Of a stretch of 60,000 bases of DNA, positions 31,614 to 42,595 are shown piece by piece. This stretch comes from Symbiodinium natans (Eukaryota > Sar > Dinophyceae > Suessiales > Symbiodiniaceae). Both the position numbers and the translations under genes were made by a program. The stretch spans positions 1 to 60,000 of the forward strand of contig CAJNDS010002101.1 of the NCBI GenBank assembly GCA_905221605.1, read 5' to 3'. The notes beneath the pieces are model-generated. The model saw nothing but the letters and a program-made list of their open reading frames with translations. It had not been told where the DNA came from and did not search any database. The first letter of the stretch is position 1. The number at the start of each line of letters is the position of its first letter.

Positions 31614-31708
31614 CGAGTATCTACGCAAGGGAAGCCGGCTGGCCTCTGCGCGGCCTTGGCCGGAGAGGACCCGCTGACCCTGGATGTTGGCCAACAGCTC
31701 GACGAGAC
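31614..31708 (-). CDS. Exon, probably of the coiled-coil gene
   Basis: LVELLANIQGQRVLSGQGRA then EASRLPLRRYS. Acceptor ACCCGGAG|G, donor TCG|GTGGGTTTAGGG, the same junction as gene C exon 3. Confidence 0.5.
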
Positions 31709-31752
31709 CTCCGGGTTGATAGGGTTTAGGGTTTAGGGTTTAGGGTTTAGGG

Positions 31753-31845
31753 CTTGGGATGTTCCCCCCTATACTAACAGTCCTTAATAGGTATTGTAAT
31801 GGGGAGTACTATCATCGACTGTTAGCATAAGGGAGGACATCCCAA
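31753..31845. mobile_element. Short TIR element, CTTGGGATG family
   Basis: CTTGGGATGTTCCCCCCTAT ... CATAAGGGAGGACATCCCAA. The inside has AACAGTCCTTAATAGG matched by GACTGTTAG. Confidence 0.75.
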
Positions 31846-32267
31846 ATGAAGACCCAAGAGTAACCTAGGAATAACAAGGGTGCCCTTCTTTGGTTTGAAG
31901 GGGCTTGTAACGTGATCTATACCACCCAAATAAAGGAATAAGAGCGCACCCTGGGTCCCTAGCCAGCATGGGCGCTGGCTGGGAGTCTGAAGGGTTTCTG
32001 GTGGGGCTACGCGGTTTAAGGGTTTTGAGGATTACAAGGTGAAGAAGGGGCATGAACAACTTGAATACCACTAAAGAAGCTTGTGTTCTCGGCTCTACGG
32101 TCTCAAATAGGGTATCTCAGTTTTGGGAGTCTACGGTTCAGATATCCGGGACATGCAGCGGGCATCCTTCCGTTGCTTTGCTGACACCCAAGTGGAAACA
32201 CCGCACCCAAATCCTCCTGCCGAACCTAAGTTTGCAGAAGTGGTGACGCGAGATCTAAACCCTAAAC

Positions 32268-32362
32268 CCTAGAAGTTCGTCCGCCGGGGGGCTCTGTAGC
32301 TGCGAGTCCAGGCGTGCGATGAGACGCTGCTGCTGGTCTGCACGGAGCTTTTGCTGCTGCTC
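32268..32362 (-). CDS. Coiled-coil exon
   Basis: EQQQKLRADQQQRLIARLDS then QLQSPPADELL. Acceptor AACCCCAAG|G, donor CTAGG|GTTTAG inside a telomere-like tract. Confidence 0.6.
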
Positions 32363-32545
32363 CTTGGGGTTTGAGAACACATGCTTGGACTTTGGGGGCC
32401 TTCTTCATGGAGGTCGGGCGAATGGTCCGTTCAGGATTTGGGGGGGGGTATGAATTGTGCTGGTGGAAGCTTATCCGAAACCACCAAGAACTATAAACAG
32501 TAGCCGCAACCTCTCCCACACAATTCTCGAGGACTTCGTCGCTAA

Positions 32546-32789
32546 TCAAGGCTGACATCCCCTCATGTACTCGTCCATTCCCCCAGACGACGGCTCAGGC
32601 CCTTGCGCCCAGCCTTCAAGCTGCAACAGGCCAGCCCTACAGCAGAAGCCCCAAAAAATCTGGGTTCTAGGGTTTCGGGTTTCGGGTTCATGGCTTGAAA
32701 GAAACCTTTCCAAGTCGGTCCCTTTCCAATCTGGCAGCCGGAGAACCTGCAACGCCCGCTGGCTCAGCAAGTCCTGGCGGTCTCCCTGA
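32546..32789 (-). other. Possible small exons of the coiled-coil gene
   Basis: Open minus-strand stretch with DLLSQRALQ between ACCGCCAG| and |GTTCTC, and LEGWAQGPEPSSGG after CCTGTTGCAG|. Neither is secure. Confidence 0.25.
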
Positions 32790-32949
32790 CGGCCGAGGCT
32801 TCAGGTTTTAAGGCTTTGCCCCTAAACCCTAAACCCTAAGCCCTTTTTGCTTCCGGGATGCTTCAGTAAGCCGGGGTAAGTTTCCCAGTATCGATGCTCG
32901 ACTCTGGGGTTGCAGAGCTTTAAGGGTCATGGGGTTTTGAAGGCTTGCT

Positions 32950-33115
32950 CCTAAACCCCAAAACCCCAAAACCCTAAAGCCCTAAAGCCCTAAAACCCTA
33001 AAGCCCTAAAACCCTAAAGCCCTAAAGCCCTAAAGCCCTAAAACCCTAAAACCCTAAAACCCTAAAACCCTAAAACCCTAAAACCCTACAACCCTAAAGC
33101 CCTAAAACCCTAATT
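32950..33115. repeat. Telomere-like variants CCCTAAAA / CCCTAAAG
   Basis: An array of 8-base units, CCCTAAAA and CCCTAAAG, instead of the 7-base unit, indicating slippage within the A run. Confidence 0.9.
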
Positions 33116-33192
33116 AAACCCTCTCTCCCGAAAACCCCACTGTTCCTTCTTCAGACCCTGAGGCAAAGAGTCACGGTCCCACTGCAAAGCAC

Positions 33193-33239
33193 CGGTCAGC
33201 CTCCAGCTTCTTGCGGAGGGCTCGCGCGTCGGGCATCTC
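33193..33239 (-). CDS. Coiled-coil exon
   Basis: EMPDARALRKKLEADR; acceptor CTAAACAAGAG|G and donor CG|GTGCTT. The upstream intron end is a telomere-like tract. Confidence 0.5.
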
Positions 33240-33243
33240 CTCT

Positions 33244-33325
33244 TGTTTAGGGTTTAGGGTTTAGGGTTTAGGGTTTAGGGTTAGGGTTAGGGTTTAGGGT
33301 TCAGGGTTCAGGCTTCAGGGTTTAG
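33244..33325. repeat. Telomere-like (TTTAGGG)n tract
   Basis: About 11 units, with TTAGGG and TTCAGGG variants. Confidence 0.9.
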
Positions 33326-33338
33326 GGCTTCAATCTGG

Positions 33339-33435
33339 CTGGTTCTTAGTAGGGAATGAAGGAATTTGGTCTCTACATCATCCCTTAAAGGGTATAGATA
33401 GGGCCTATATTCTCTCATTCCCTACTAAGAACCAG
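33339..33435. mobile_element. Short TIR element, CTGGTTCTTAGTAGGGAATGA family
   Basis: CTGGTTCTTAGTAGGGAATG and CATTCCCTACTAAGAACCAG are perfect 20-bp inverted ends of a 97-bp element. Second copy at 52708-52813. Confidence 0.85.
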
Positions 33436-33549
33436 GGCTTCAAGGGTTTTGGTGCGTATAAGGGGTAATTAATTAGAATAGGGTCTTTGCATAGCATTCT
33501 ACATCGGGGCCATGAGGGCATAGCAGTAGTTATTCCGACCCCTCTAGTA

Positions 33550-35126
33550 TTCAGGCTTGTATTTATGGCTTAGGGCTACGATTTGGGCATGTGGGCCTAG
33601 AGCTGCTCACTTGAAACGAAGGATGCGACGATGCGAGGTGCGTGAAATATAAATAGGCTAGGACCTGTTAACAAAAAGTGGTAAGCACAGGCACGAACCT
33701 TTGGCACGGAACCCAACCCAACACTTCAGCTCAAGCCTTCCAATTCCAGAGCTGCAAGAAGCAGAAGCTTCATGACAAGAAAAGCATACTGATATGATGG
33801 TATGTGTTAACGACATGTGAACGGATTCAGGCATGGGTCAGCAGCAACAACAACTACCGAGCGGTGTTCTTCAACAACAACAAATGCTTATCTCACAACA
33901 TGGGTGCCCAAAGCGCGAAGCTTCCGAGGCGCGCCAGGGGATTAGCATGGATTAGCCCCAAATTTCCTCTTTCCTTAAAACGAACTTGAGGGATGTGAAG
34001 CTAGTGTCGTGTCCCGGACCAACCTAGGCACACTTATCCTTCAACCCCCAAAACCCTAAATCCTAAACCCTAAATCGTAAACTCTTAACCCTAAACCCTA
34101 AAACCCAGTCCTTCAACCCCGAAAACCCCCTAAACCCTAAACCCTTCAAGCCCTCCCTGACAAGGCTTGGGCTTGAACAAGGGGTTCCTCACCATCCGGA
34201 CCGCGCTCGCGCGGCTTTTCCAGTTGCTCCTGAAAGGCGCTTCTCTTTTTTGCCACCGCAGGGATCCATCGCGTCTTTGGGAGAAAAGATTGCTTCTATC
34301 TTCCGTGCTCTTTAGTTTTTTGGGCACATCTGCAATCAACCTCACGAGCGCACCAGTCATCACTGGTCAAATCATACAAAAGGAAAAGGGAAGAGTTGCT
34401 TTTGGGACATCACGTCACGAGCCGGGAGATAAACCATCCCAGCATGGGACAGTAGAAGCGCCCCAGAACTACAACCGTCTGGAGAGCTCAGCTTGCCCAT
34501 TGCGACACTTTCCCCATGGTGCCTCCATCTCGCGCAGTAGCTCAGCCTGCCCACATGTTTCTTTCGTGTGATAGGACAAACGACAGACGACATCTTCAAA
34601 AACCCTAAGCCCTCAACCCTAAACCGGCCCTAAACGCTCCTTGGAGAAAGAACAAGGAGCGAGGGAAGCGAATGATTGTCAACTAAAGTGGGAGTGCAGA
34701 GGTTTCGCCGCTGTTCTCAATTTTGCGCTCCTGAGTCTTACACCTGACCGTTAAAACCCTCTGGACAAGTTTCCGAAAGCCCTAACCCTAAACCCTAAAC
34801 CCTAAACCCCCCTCTTAAACCCGATAAGGGACAATGTAACATGGCCCAAGGGCCAACCTAGCTGAGGTAAGCGCAGCCTAGACTTTGACCGTTGAGAGGA
34901 ACAGGAAAGCCCGTTGCTGAGTGCCCTGAGCCAAACATGGTTAACCTCTCAATTATAGTAAGATTACATATATATATATATACACCCCAAAAGGATAATT
35001 ATGGTAGGATTATGCCTATATATATATATACATATACCCCAAAAGGTCAATTATGGTAGGATTATATATACCCCCCCCAAAGGCTAAAGGTTACCAACAG
35101 CCAGTAAGGAAGTGCTTCTTGGGCAC
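33550..35126. other. Gap: no exon supported
   Basis: It holds CAACAA-rich sequence (33845-33885), degenerate CCCTAAA pieces (34045-34145, 34780-34810) and a duplicated AATTATGGTAGGATTATATATA unit with TA runs (34955-35070). The open frame at 34167-34571 lacks support. Confidence 0.45.
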
Positions 35127-35171
35127 CTGGAGGTCAGCCAGCTGCCTCTCCTGATCCTGAACACGCTGCTC
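35127..35171 (-). CDS. Coiled-coil exon (15 codons)
   Basis: EQRVQDQERQLADLQ; acceptor CATGCGCAG|G, donor CAG|GTGCCC. Confidence 0.6.
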
Positions 35172-35196
35172 CTGCGCATGGGGCTATTGGCTTCAC

Positions 35197-35262
35197 CCTA
35201 AACCCTAAACCCTAAACCCTAAACCCTAAACCCTAAACCCTAAACCCTAAATCCTAAACCCT
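35197..35262. repeat. Telomere-like (CCCTAAA)n tract
   Basis: Nine or so units, last ones ATCCTAAACCCTAGAC. Confidence 0.9.
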
Positions 35263-35331
35263 AGACGGACCTGAAACCTAGCTAGAACGGCTTTTAGAGT
35301 GTAGGGTTTAGGGCTTCGGGTTTCGGATCAC

Positions 35332-35396
35332 CCGTAAAATGTCTCGAAGGGCCAGCCGCTGCATGGTGAGCTTCCCCTTCAAGCCCAAGCCAAAGA
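35332..35396 (-). CDS. Coiled-coil exon
   Basis: FGLGLKGKLTMQRLALRDIL-R; acceptor CTTGCAAG|T, donor CGG|GTGATC. Confidence 0.5.
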
Positions 35397-35497
35397 CTTG
35401 CAAGTGGCTCCCTGACTGTCACACTTTGGCAAAGACCAGGGCTTAGGTTTGAGGGTGTAGGGTTTAGGCTTTCAGGGCCCCGGCTAGAAGAGCTTAC

Positions 35498-35587
35498 AAA
35501 AAGCACAGTGCTCCCCTCCTGTTGCGCCATCAGGGTGCTCTGCTGGTGCAAGTCCTCGCGAATCTTCTTCAGCTCTCGCAGAATTTC
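35498..35587 (-). CDS. Coiled-coil exon (30 codons), clearest splice sites
   Basis: EILRELKKIREDLHQQSTLM then AQQEGSTVLF. The acceptor is TTACACTTCCAG|G and the donor is a consensus TTT|GTAAGC. Whole-codon length. Confidence 0.7.
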
Positions 35588-35742
35588 CTGGAAGTGTAAC
35601 TGCTCTACAAGTTCAGGGGTAAAGTGTAGTCTCTGATTGGCCTAGTACTTGAAGGACTCTGGGGCCACATCCCCTTAAGAAAGCTTCTTGAGCCGTAATC
35701 AACTTCGAATTGGACTAATAAACCCCAAATCTTACAGCAAGC

Positions 35743-35808
35743 CTGCAGGTATGCCCCAATCCCAGTGTCCTCAGACTTCCGCTCTGCCAAGCGGAGTTGC
35801 AGCGGGTC
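35743..35808 (-). CDS. Coiled-coil exon (22 codons)
   Basis: DPLQLRLAERKSEDTGIGAY-LQ; acceptor GTCGTGCAG|G, GC donor CAG|GCTTGC. Confidence 0.55.
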
Positions 35809-36210
35809 CTGCACGACCCACTCTGGGATGAGTTTTTGGGCTTCTGGGCTTGGCTAACAGCCTAGACCCAAGGTAAACTAGGAAGTTAATAGGGCACTCT
35901 TTTTGGTTGAAAAGGGGCTTAAACGGGAGCCTGAAACACCGAACAAAAAGGGAATAAGGCCCCACTCTAAGATCCTGCCTATACCACGGACCTTCGTGGG
36001 GCCCGAAACCTTCCTGGGATGGCCTTGAAGCCCTCTGACACATATTCCTAACACATGGCCCTCTTAAACCCAAGAAGGGAACATGTAAAATGTCCCAAAA
36101 CCCTACCTGGGGGCACATCAAACTAGCAGTCCTGAATAGGGATTTCCAATAAGGCCCAGACCTTCTTGGGCCCTAAGCCCTAAGCCCTAAGCCCTAAACC
36201 CTAAACCCAC

Positions 36211-36286
36211 CGAGCCTAGAAACCAGCTCCTCTTTGCCCGTGGCCGCCTCCACTTCGAAGGCCCGGCGCAGCTGGTCCTCCAGCTC
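36211..36286 (-). CDS. Coiled-coil exon
   Basis: ELEDQLRRAFEVEAATGKEE then LVSRLG. Acceptor TTTCAAGCCCAG|G, donor CTCG|GTGGGTTTAGGG. Its upstream edge is duplicated at about 36507. Confidence 0.65.
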
Positions 36287-36640
36287 CTGGGCTTGAAATT
36301 TGGAGCTTTCGTGGCTGGCTTTTTGCTATTCTTACTAATATTCTTATACACATTATAAAACATGTTACTATTACGATTATTATTTTAGCTTCGTGGCTGC
36401 TTCTATTGTGATTATTATTACTATTAATATTACTATTGTTATTATGATTGTTGTTCTTCTTCTTATGATTATACTATTATTCTTATTCTTCTTATTACTG
36501 TTGTTAGTCCTCCAGCTCCTGGGCTTGAAATTTGGAGCTTTCGTGGCTGTTTTTTTGCCATTCTTACTATTTTATTCTTATAAACATTTTAAATCATGTT
36601 TCTATTGCGATGATAGTTTTTACTACTATTATTATTGCTA
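36275..36640. repeat. Duplicated exon edge and AT-rich TTA repeats
   Basis: GTCCTCCAGCTCCTGGGCTT followed by GAAATTTGGAGCTTTCGTGG occurs at 36275 and again at 36507 (232 bp apart), with about 90 more similar bases. The surrounding sequence is rich in TTATTA and TTCTTA up to about 36800. Confidence 0.8.
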
Positions 36641-36809
36641 CAATTATTGCTACTATGCATTATTGTTGCTTGTATTCTTCTTCTTATGACTATTACTATT
36701 TTACTAGTATTATGACTATTATTGTTTTTCTTCTTCTGTTTATTATTCTTATTGCGTATTATGGATATTCTTATCATTAGTATTATTCGTATTATTGATA
36801 TTGATATTG

Positions 36810-38248
36810 TTTTAAAAGAAAGCCTAGCCTAAACACTACAAACCTACAGCCCATATCCCAAACCCAGCGTAGCTGACTTGGGGATTTACAATTTCAGGGG
36901 TACCTTTTATTGGGGTCCGTATTTTAAGGGGATCCTACTTTTTTGGGGAGACTACATTAGAGGTCCCTTATTTGCGTAAACCCCCCACTTGAAGGTAGTT
37001 GAGGGTTTAGGATGCAAGGTCTGGGTTTCAATCGCTACAGTAGGATGTCAAAGCTGATCTTCCACTTTCAGGCTCAACACGTTGCGACAAGACGAGGTGC
37101 TAAATCCCAAAATTATAAACCCTATAGTTATAGGGCTTTTAGGATTTAGGGCCTAAGCCCTGAAAAAACTCTAGCTACAGGGTTTTTAGGATTTAGATCC
37201 AAAAAACCCTCCAGTTACAAGGTTTGGGGGGTCTCGATCCTCAGTTATAGGGTTTGGGGGGTTTCGGGAACCCCCCCCAAAGGACTGCGCTGTTAAAGTG
37301 TCAGGCAGAAGCCAGCCCCAGGGCTCTTTAGATGCCTGGGGAAGGGATAGGGTTCAGGGTTCAGGGTTCAGGGTTCAGGGTTCGGGGTTCGGGGTTCGGG
37401 GTTCGGGGTTCGGGGTTCGGGGTTTAGGGGTTAGGGTTCAGGGTTCAGGGTTTCGGGTTTTGGGTTTAGGGTCGGTGAAGATGCCCATCCCTTGCTTTTT
37501 CCGCTTCGCCATCGGTTTCTGGAAGGCCTCTTTGATGCAAGATGAGGCAGGTGTAGATAACCGAAATGTTGGGATTCCTTGTCCAGTCTTTTAGGGGACT
37601 GCCGCGCAGGTTACCCTTCGGGATGATTGCGTTGTACGTTACTGTAAAGTCGACCTGCTCAACTTAAGACTCCGGGAGCCTGCAATGGAGTCTCTTGTGA
37701 AACTCGGTTTAGGGTTTAGCACCTACTTGGGACGACATACCGGTGCAGGCGGTGGAGCCATGCAAGTGTTTTTACAACTTTTCTCCACTCCGACCACGGA
37801 AGATGTGGTGGCATCGCTCGGAGACGTCACGCTGCTTCCCGTGAGCTTCTTACCTTTCGCATCGCCTCCGGATCGCCGGCGTGCCACGGTTTTTCTCCTG
37901 CACTGGTTCTCCTCCTTCTACCTCTATGTTGCTTCATCCTGTCGTTTTCTTCTGTGTGTTTTCACCATTTTTCCGAACGTCGCCTCTCTTGTTCCTCTCG
38001 GCAGGCGCGAGCACCTCGGCCTGCTTCCCAGCCAGCCAGTCCCGCACAGGTCGCCTGCCGAAGGGGCCCATGTTCTGAAGTCAACGGGGTAAACGCCCGG
38101 GGAACAAAGAGGGCCGTGGGACAACGCAGGAAGATGCCACAGCCCGCCCTAAATTTTAAGGGTTATAGGGTCTAATAAGCCCTAAACCCTAAACCCTAAA
38201 CCCTAAACCCCAAGCTCATCCTGGCAATATTCGCCAAGGGTCCTTCAC
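36810..38248. other. Gap: repeats, no exon supported
   Basis: It contains a GGTACC-type element (36895-36990), a TTCGGGG/TTCAGGG array (37345-37470), a GC-rich stretch with open frames at 37685-38160 that have no recognisable domain, and a short CCCTAAA tract (38180-38215). Confidence 0.45.
37345..37470. repeat. Variant telomere-like array (TTCAGGG then TTCGGGG)
   Basis: Blocks of GGGTTCA, then seven GGGTTCG units, then back to GGGTTTA: the variants are clustered, not mixed. Confidence 0.9.
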
Positions 38249-38305
38249 TCGCTGCGCCCAGAGCTCCAAATCCTTGCGCACCCGGTCGAGCTTGGAGCGA
38301 AACTG
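38249..38305 (-). CDS. Coiled-coil exon (19 codons)
   Basis: QFRSKLDRVRKDLELWAQR; acceptor GTCAGATGAG|C, donor CGA|GTGAAG. Confidence 0.6.
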
Positions 38306-39026
38306 CTCATCTGACCTGGGGGTCCTAAATCCTAAACCCTAAACCCTAAACCCTAAACCCTAAACCCTACACCTTAAACCCTGACCCTAAACCCTAAACC
38401 CTAAGCCCTAAAGGACCATCGATGTTGTGCACCTGTGCCCCGAGATGCCTCTACATGTGGATGTTTTCAACTTAATTAAGGGGGTTAACCCTTAACCCTA
38501 AACCCTACAGCTTAAACCCTGACGCTAAACCCTAAATCCTAACCTAAACCCTAAACCCAAAACCCTAAACCCAAAACCCTGAAACGCGAGCTTTGAACTC
38601 GGCATCTGAATTAGGGACCGAGCCTAGTCAACCATCCTAAAACCAATCCACACTTTGAACATCGGAAACCCTAAACCCCAAACCCGAAACCCTACACTCC
38701 TAAACTCCTAAGCCCAAAACCCAACCCTCGACTTTGCAGCCTTCGGATAGGGGCCATTCTGAGCCCAGGGATGAACTCCGAAGCACCCCCAGACAGAACC
38801 CTGCGCTTTATCAAAGTCCTGAGTTCGGGTCTTCCAAAGGTCTGTAGTTGCGTCTACTCAAAGGCTCCTACGTAGTACCTTTTTTTTGGGGTAGTAGTAC
38901 TAATCCCCTAAACTTTAACCTAGAACAGGAACAACATTGGAGCCCTCAGCTTTACCAGGCTTAGAGGGAGGGTTTACTTGGTTGAGCCCCTTGATAAGGC
39001 CTTGAAATGAGGCCTTCTGGCTAAGG

Positions 39027-39069
39027 CCGGGGCTGCTCTTGCTGATTTCGCATCTCCTGCAGCTGTATC
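39027..39069 (-). CDS. Coiled-coil exon (approximate 3' end)
   Basis: IQLQEMRNQQEQ after a good acceptor CCCACCATCTCAG|G. Confidence 0.5.
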
Positions 39070-39255
39070 CTGAGATGGTGGGGGCCCTTGCAACCCTAAA
39101 CCCCGAAATCAAGGGAGCTTGAGGAGCTCAAGGAGGGAACTCAAGGAGCTGAGGGGGTTTTGGGGCAAGTGGGGCCAGTGGGGACCCCAACCCCGCGAAA
39201 TCTGGATGTCCCCTTCAACACACAGCCAACGAAGGAAAATGCGTGCGACGATGGG

Positions 39256-39492
39256 TTAAGAATAGGCTGAAACGCCTCCGCGACAAAAACTGCCCAGCAC
39301 CAAGCACTCTGAATCCTGGGCAGCGGTAGCGAACATGGCTGACACAAGTGATGCGAATAGAAATGTGACTTCGCGTGTGCTGGCAATCTCTTCTTTCTCA
39401 TACTGCCAGAAGAGCCCAGCTTCTGGCATTGTCGGAGCTGTTGATCTTGTCGCCTCTTTAAGACCTCGCAGCAAGTCTTTCGGTGTCATCTG
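39256..39492 (-). CDS. Possible exon or small gene, unknown product
   Basis: MTPKDLLRGLKEATRSTAPT then MPEAGLFWQYEKEEIASTRE and VTFLFASLVSAMFATAAQD. It is open and coding-like, with a possible acceptor GCCCATGGTGCAG|A. I do not recognise it. It could be a separate gene, since it is not coiled-coil. Confidence 0.35.
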   Translation of the reverse strand, partial: QMTPKDLLRGLKEATRSTAPTMPEAGLFWQYEKEEIASTREVTFLFASLVSAMFATAAQDSECLVLGSFCRGGVSAYS

Positions 39493-39616
39493 CACCATGG
39501 GCACAACACTCCAAACTCCAAACCCCTCAAACCCAAAAGTGGAGGGTTATGGGAGTACAGGGCCAGTGTAGGGTTCATAGGGTTCCACATCCCAGCAAGG
39601 TCTACGAGTGTAGGGG

Positions 39617-39661
39617 GCCGTCCTCGCTCTGTCGCTCCAGCTGATCTGTGCGCATCTGGTC
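39617..39661 (-). CDS. Coiled-coil exon (approximate 3' end)
   Basis: DQMRTDQLERQSED after the acceptor CGACCTGCGAG|G. Confidence 0.5.
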
Positions 39662-39936
39662 CTCGCAGGTCGCGGCCTAGACCCTGAACCCTGAACCCTG
39701 AACCCTAAACCCTAAACCCTAAACCCTAAACCCTAAACCCCAACACTGAAGAGCTGCAGCACGAACGCCTGATTCCTCAGCACGGAGAACGAAAATGGAA
39801 CCCCGTGCAAGCTTTAGATTTCTGAACACAAGCCTTGCTTCAGAAATCCCCGGTTTAGGGTTTAGGGGTTTATAGGGTTTACCCTAAACCCTAAACCCTA
39901 AACCCCATTAGGGTTTTAAGGGTTTGTAGGTCTCAC

Positions 39937-40005
39937 GTTCAACTCCTCCTTGTCTGCCAGCATCTTCTGCTGAAGCTGCAGATCTCTGAGGCGGTCTGCC
40001 AGCTC
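39937..40005 (-). CDS. Coiled-coil exon (23 codons)
   Basis: ELADRLRDLQLQQKMLADKE then ELN. Acceptor GATCCTTGTGAG|G, consensus donor AAC|GTGAGA. Confidence 0.7.
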
Positions 40006-40059
40006 CTCACAAGGATCCCAGGGGTGCGGGGGATGACGGGGCTTGGGTTTCAGCTTTGG

Positions 40060-40133
40060 CTTAGGGTTTAGGGTTTAGGGTTTAGGGTTTAGGGTTTAGG
40101 GTTTAGGGTTTAGGGTTTAGGGTTTAGGGTTTA
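40060..40133. repeat. Telomere-like (TTTAGGG)n, about 10 units
   Basis: A near-perfect run. Confidence 0.95.
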
Positions 40134-40428
40134 TTTTTGCCGCCCGCATAGCTGAACTGCATGTCCACATGGCAGTTTAGGGTTTAGGGTTTAGGGAGAC
40201 AAGTTCACCCTAAACCCCTGAACCCCGGTATCTTCCTGCCATATGCAAGCGGAGCACCTGATGTTACATGAATCAACTAAAGGATCCAACACACCCATTC
40301 CACATCCCCGCTTCACCCCTTGTGATTGAAATTTCGATTTGGCCCCCCACCCCCCCGCCCCCCCTCCCGACCCTCAACCCTGAGCCCTCAACCTTAAACC
40401 CTAAACCCTAAACCCTAAACAAAAGGCT

Positions 40429-40469
40429 CCTGGAGCCGTCGACGCTGTGCCTGGAGGAGCTTCTCCTGA
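40429..40469 (-). CDS. Coiled-coil exon (approximate 3' end)
   Basis: QEKLLQAQRRRLQ after the acceptor GCCATTGTGAG|T. Confidence 0.5.
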
Positions 40470-40499
40470 CTCACAATGGCGAGGGACTGAGAACTCTCA

Positions 40500-41984
40500 G
40501 TTTCCCGGGTTTGGGGTGTAGCCCCCCGCATGGTGGCTGATACCTATTCCGGCCCATATTTGGGTACCCTAGATTTTGTGCCTCAAATGTTGGGTACCCC
40601 AGAAAAGGATCTAATGCACAGCATGCAAACTTACATCCGAACCGAGGCAGCACATGTCATGTATTGATCGTGTTCCTTCACCCGCCAGTGCAGTTGAAAC
40701 CCTCTGGATGAGGCTTGCGGAGGCCACCTTCACGAAGCCTCCCTGCTTTGGCACCAGTCTTTGCGAGCAGCATGGGCATCGGTGCGCATGGGCATCGGTG
40801 CGCAAAGTTGTTTGCAAACGCCTACTGCTTGTGCTGCAGCAGCATCTTTGAAACAGCCGGCGAAATTTCGCGTACGATAGAAATGGCAAACTTGCGGAAG
40901 AATCGTTGCGCAAGTATGCAATTGCAAGTTGAAGACTGGGAAAGCCTCACAAGGAAAAAGGATCAGTATGCTGAGCAAGAGGCTATAGGCTATAGACTAT
41001 AGAGCCCTTGGGACCCTGAATGGGGATCTCACGAATCTTGGCGCCTTGTGGACAGCTCCGGCACTGCACGCTGAGGGTTTCGGGTTTAGGGTTTAGGGTT
41101 GCACTTGGACAAGAACTTCGGTAACAGTAAACCCTAAACGCTAGGATGAACGGCAGGGAATCTTGGCACAGAGAACCTGGGCTAGGTTCCTTCAGACTTC
41201 TGATCTCGAATCCCTTTGATGCAAGTGCTTTGGGAAACCTCTTCGCGGAGTGCAGGCCGTTTTGAAGCACAACCGCAAGAAGATGTTGTTTCCCATTGAG
41301 CAGCCGCGCCTCCCCAGCATGACTTTCATGCTCGCACGCTTGGTCCCATCAGGCTGAATGCATGCTTCATGGACGAGGGGTTTCCGAGATTAGGGCTACC
41401 TTCTTATCGTAAGAAAACCCTACTATTTAGGGGAGTCATATGGGGGGTCCCGTATGATCGTTATGAACCCCCACATTGGCACGAAGACTGCAGTAAGGTC
41501 ACGTAAGCACCCCTTGAACCGAAACCCCAAACCCCAAACCCTAAACCTTGCGCTCCCAAAGCCCGCGTCGGCTCCTGCTCGACCACGTCCTGTGACTGCT
41601 GGCTTTCCTCCTGCTTCACAAGCTCGCTCTGATGATGATGCTGTCGAAGGTGCCTGTGGCTCAGGACTTGCTGGCGCCTTAAAGCAAGTTATTCCCTCTC
41701 AGGCTCCGGGGTTTAGGGTTTAGGGTTTAGGGTTTAGGGTTCGTTTGAAACATGAAGCGTGAGGGAAACTGAAACTGGACGCAAGGCAAAGCCGGCAGCC
41801 TTGCTAGCTGGCCGCGTTATGGTTTGCATCCCTCATATTGGCTTGACAAGACTTCTAAAGGAGCACTTCTTGAAATACTGGTACCCCTGTAGACCCAAAT
41901 TTCCTATAAGCCTGAGTAAGTACCCCGAATTCTTTGAAATTGGTCAGGAGGGTTTTGTCTAATAGGGTTGTCCCTAAAGCCGGC
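40500..41984. other. Gap: no exon supported
   Basis: Unique-looking sequence at 40600-41000 has overlapping open frames on both strands without motifs. Short TTTAGGG pieces at 41085-41100 and 41710-41740. A GGTACC-type fragment at 41390-41460. Confidence 0.4.
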
Positions 41985-42034
41985 CTCTCGGCACGGGCCA
42001 CAGCGTCCGCCGTCTGCTGTTCCAGCTGTTCATC
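41985..42034 (-). CDS. Coiled-coil exon
   Basis: DEQLEQQTADAVARAE; acceptor GGCCTCCGAG|G, GC donor. Confidence 0.5.
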
Positions 42035-42270
42035 CTCGGAGGCCCCCTCCCCCGCCCCCCCAAATCCCCCCCCCAGAAACTTCAGGTGAAGAGCTTGGGA
42101 TTGGACGGAACTAACCCCCCCCCCCACCCCCCCCCCCCCCCCCCCCCGCAACCCCAAAAACGTTTTGCGATCAAAGATTGCACAGGACAGCCGACAGCAT
42201 GTCAAACCGTGCGCATGCAGAAATGTGGCACATGCAGCATCTTTGTGAGAGGAGACAGAAACCGTGAAAA

Positions 42271-42309
42271 CGTGCTTGCGTTTTGGACCTGGTCCAAAAC
42301 GCAAGCACG
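42271..42309. repeat. Perfect 19-bp inverted repeat, 1-base loop
   Basis: CGTGCTTGCGTTTTGGACC and GGTCCAAAACGCAAGCACG are separated by a single T. Confidence 0.95.
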
Positions 42310-42547
42310 GAAGACTTTTGGGCAGATACACCTCTCGTGGCTTCCCGCATGAGCGAAAAACCATGTCTAAGCTGATGCTTTTGAAGCATTTTGGAGAACG
42401 AGCCAAAACCCCAGCTGACAGTGTGAGCGAATCCCCACGTCGCAACTGAACCCGTCAGCTAAACCCTAAACCTCTCCATTATCCTCCATTTCAGTGGGTC
42501 GGCAGTAAATCTTAAATTCGGTCTCTGGCTGAGTTCGTGCGGGGAGC

Positions 42548-42595
42548 CTGCACGAGCTGCTCTTGAAAGCGCTGCAGCTCGTGCTCCAACTGGCC
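42548..42595 (-). CDS. Coiled-coil exon (16 codons)
   Basis: GQLEHELQRFQEQLVQ; acceptor ACTCCATCGCAG|G, GC donor CAG|GCTCCC. Confidence 0.6.

Noticed and set aside
36393-36780. Ile/Tyr/Phe-rich hydrophobic frame that looks like a membrane protein
   Set aside because: It is a TTA/ATT-rich simple-sequence region with no other coding sign.
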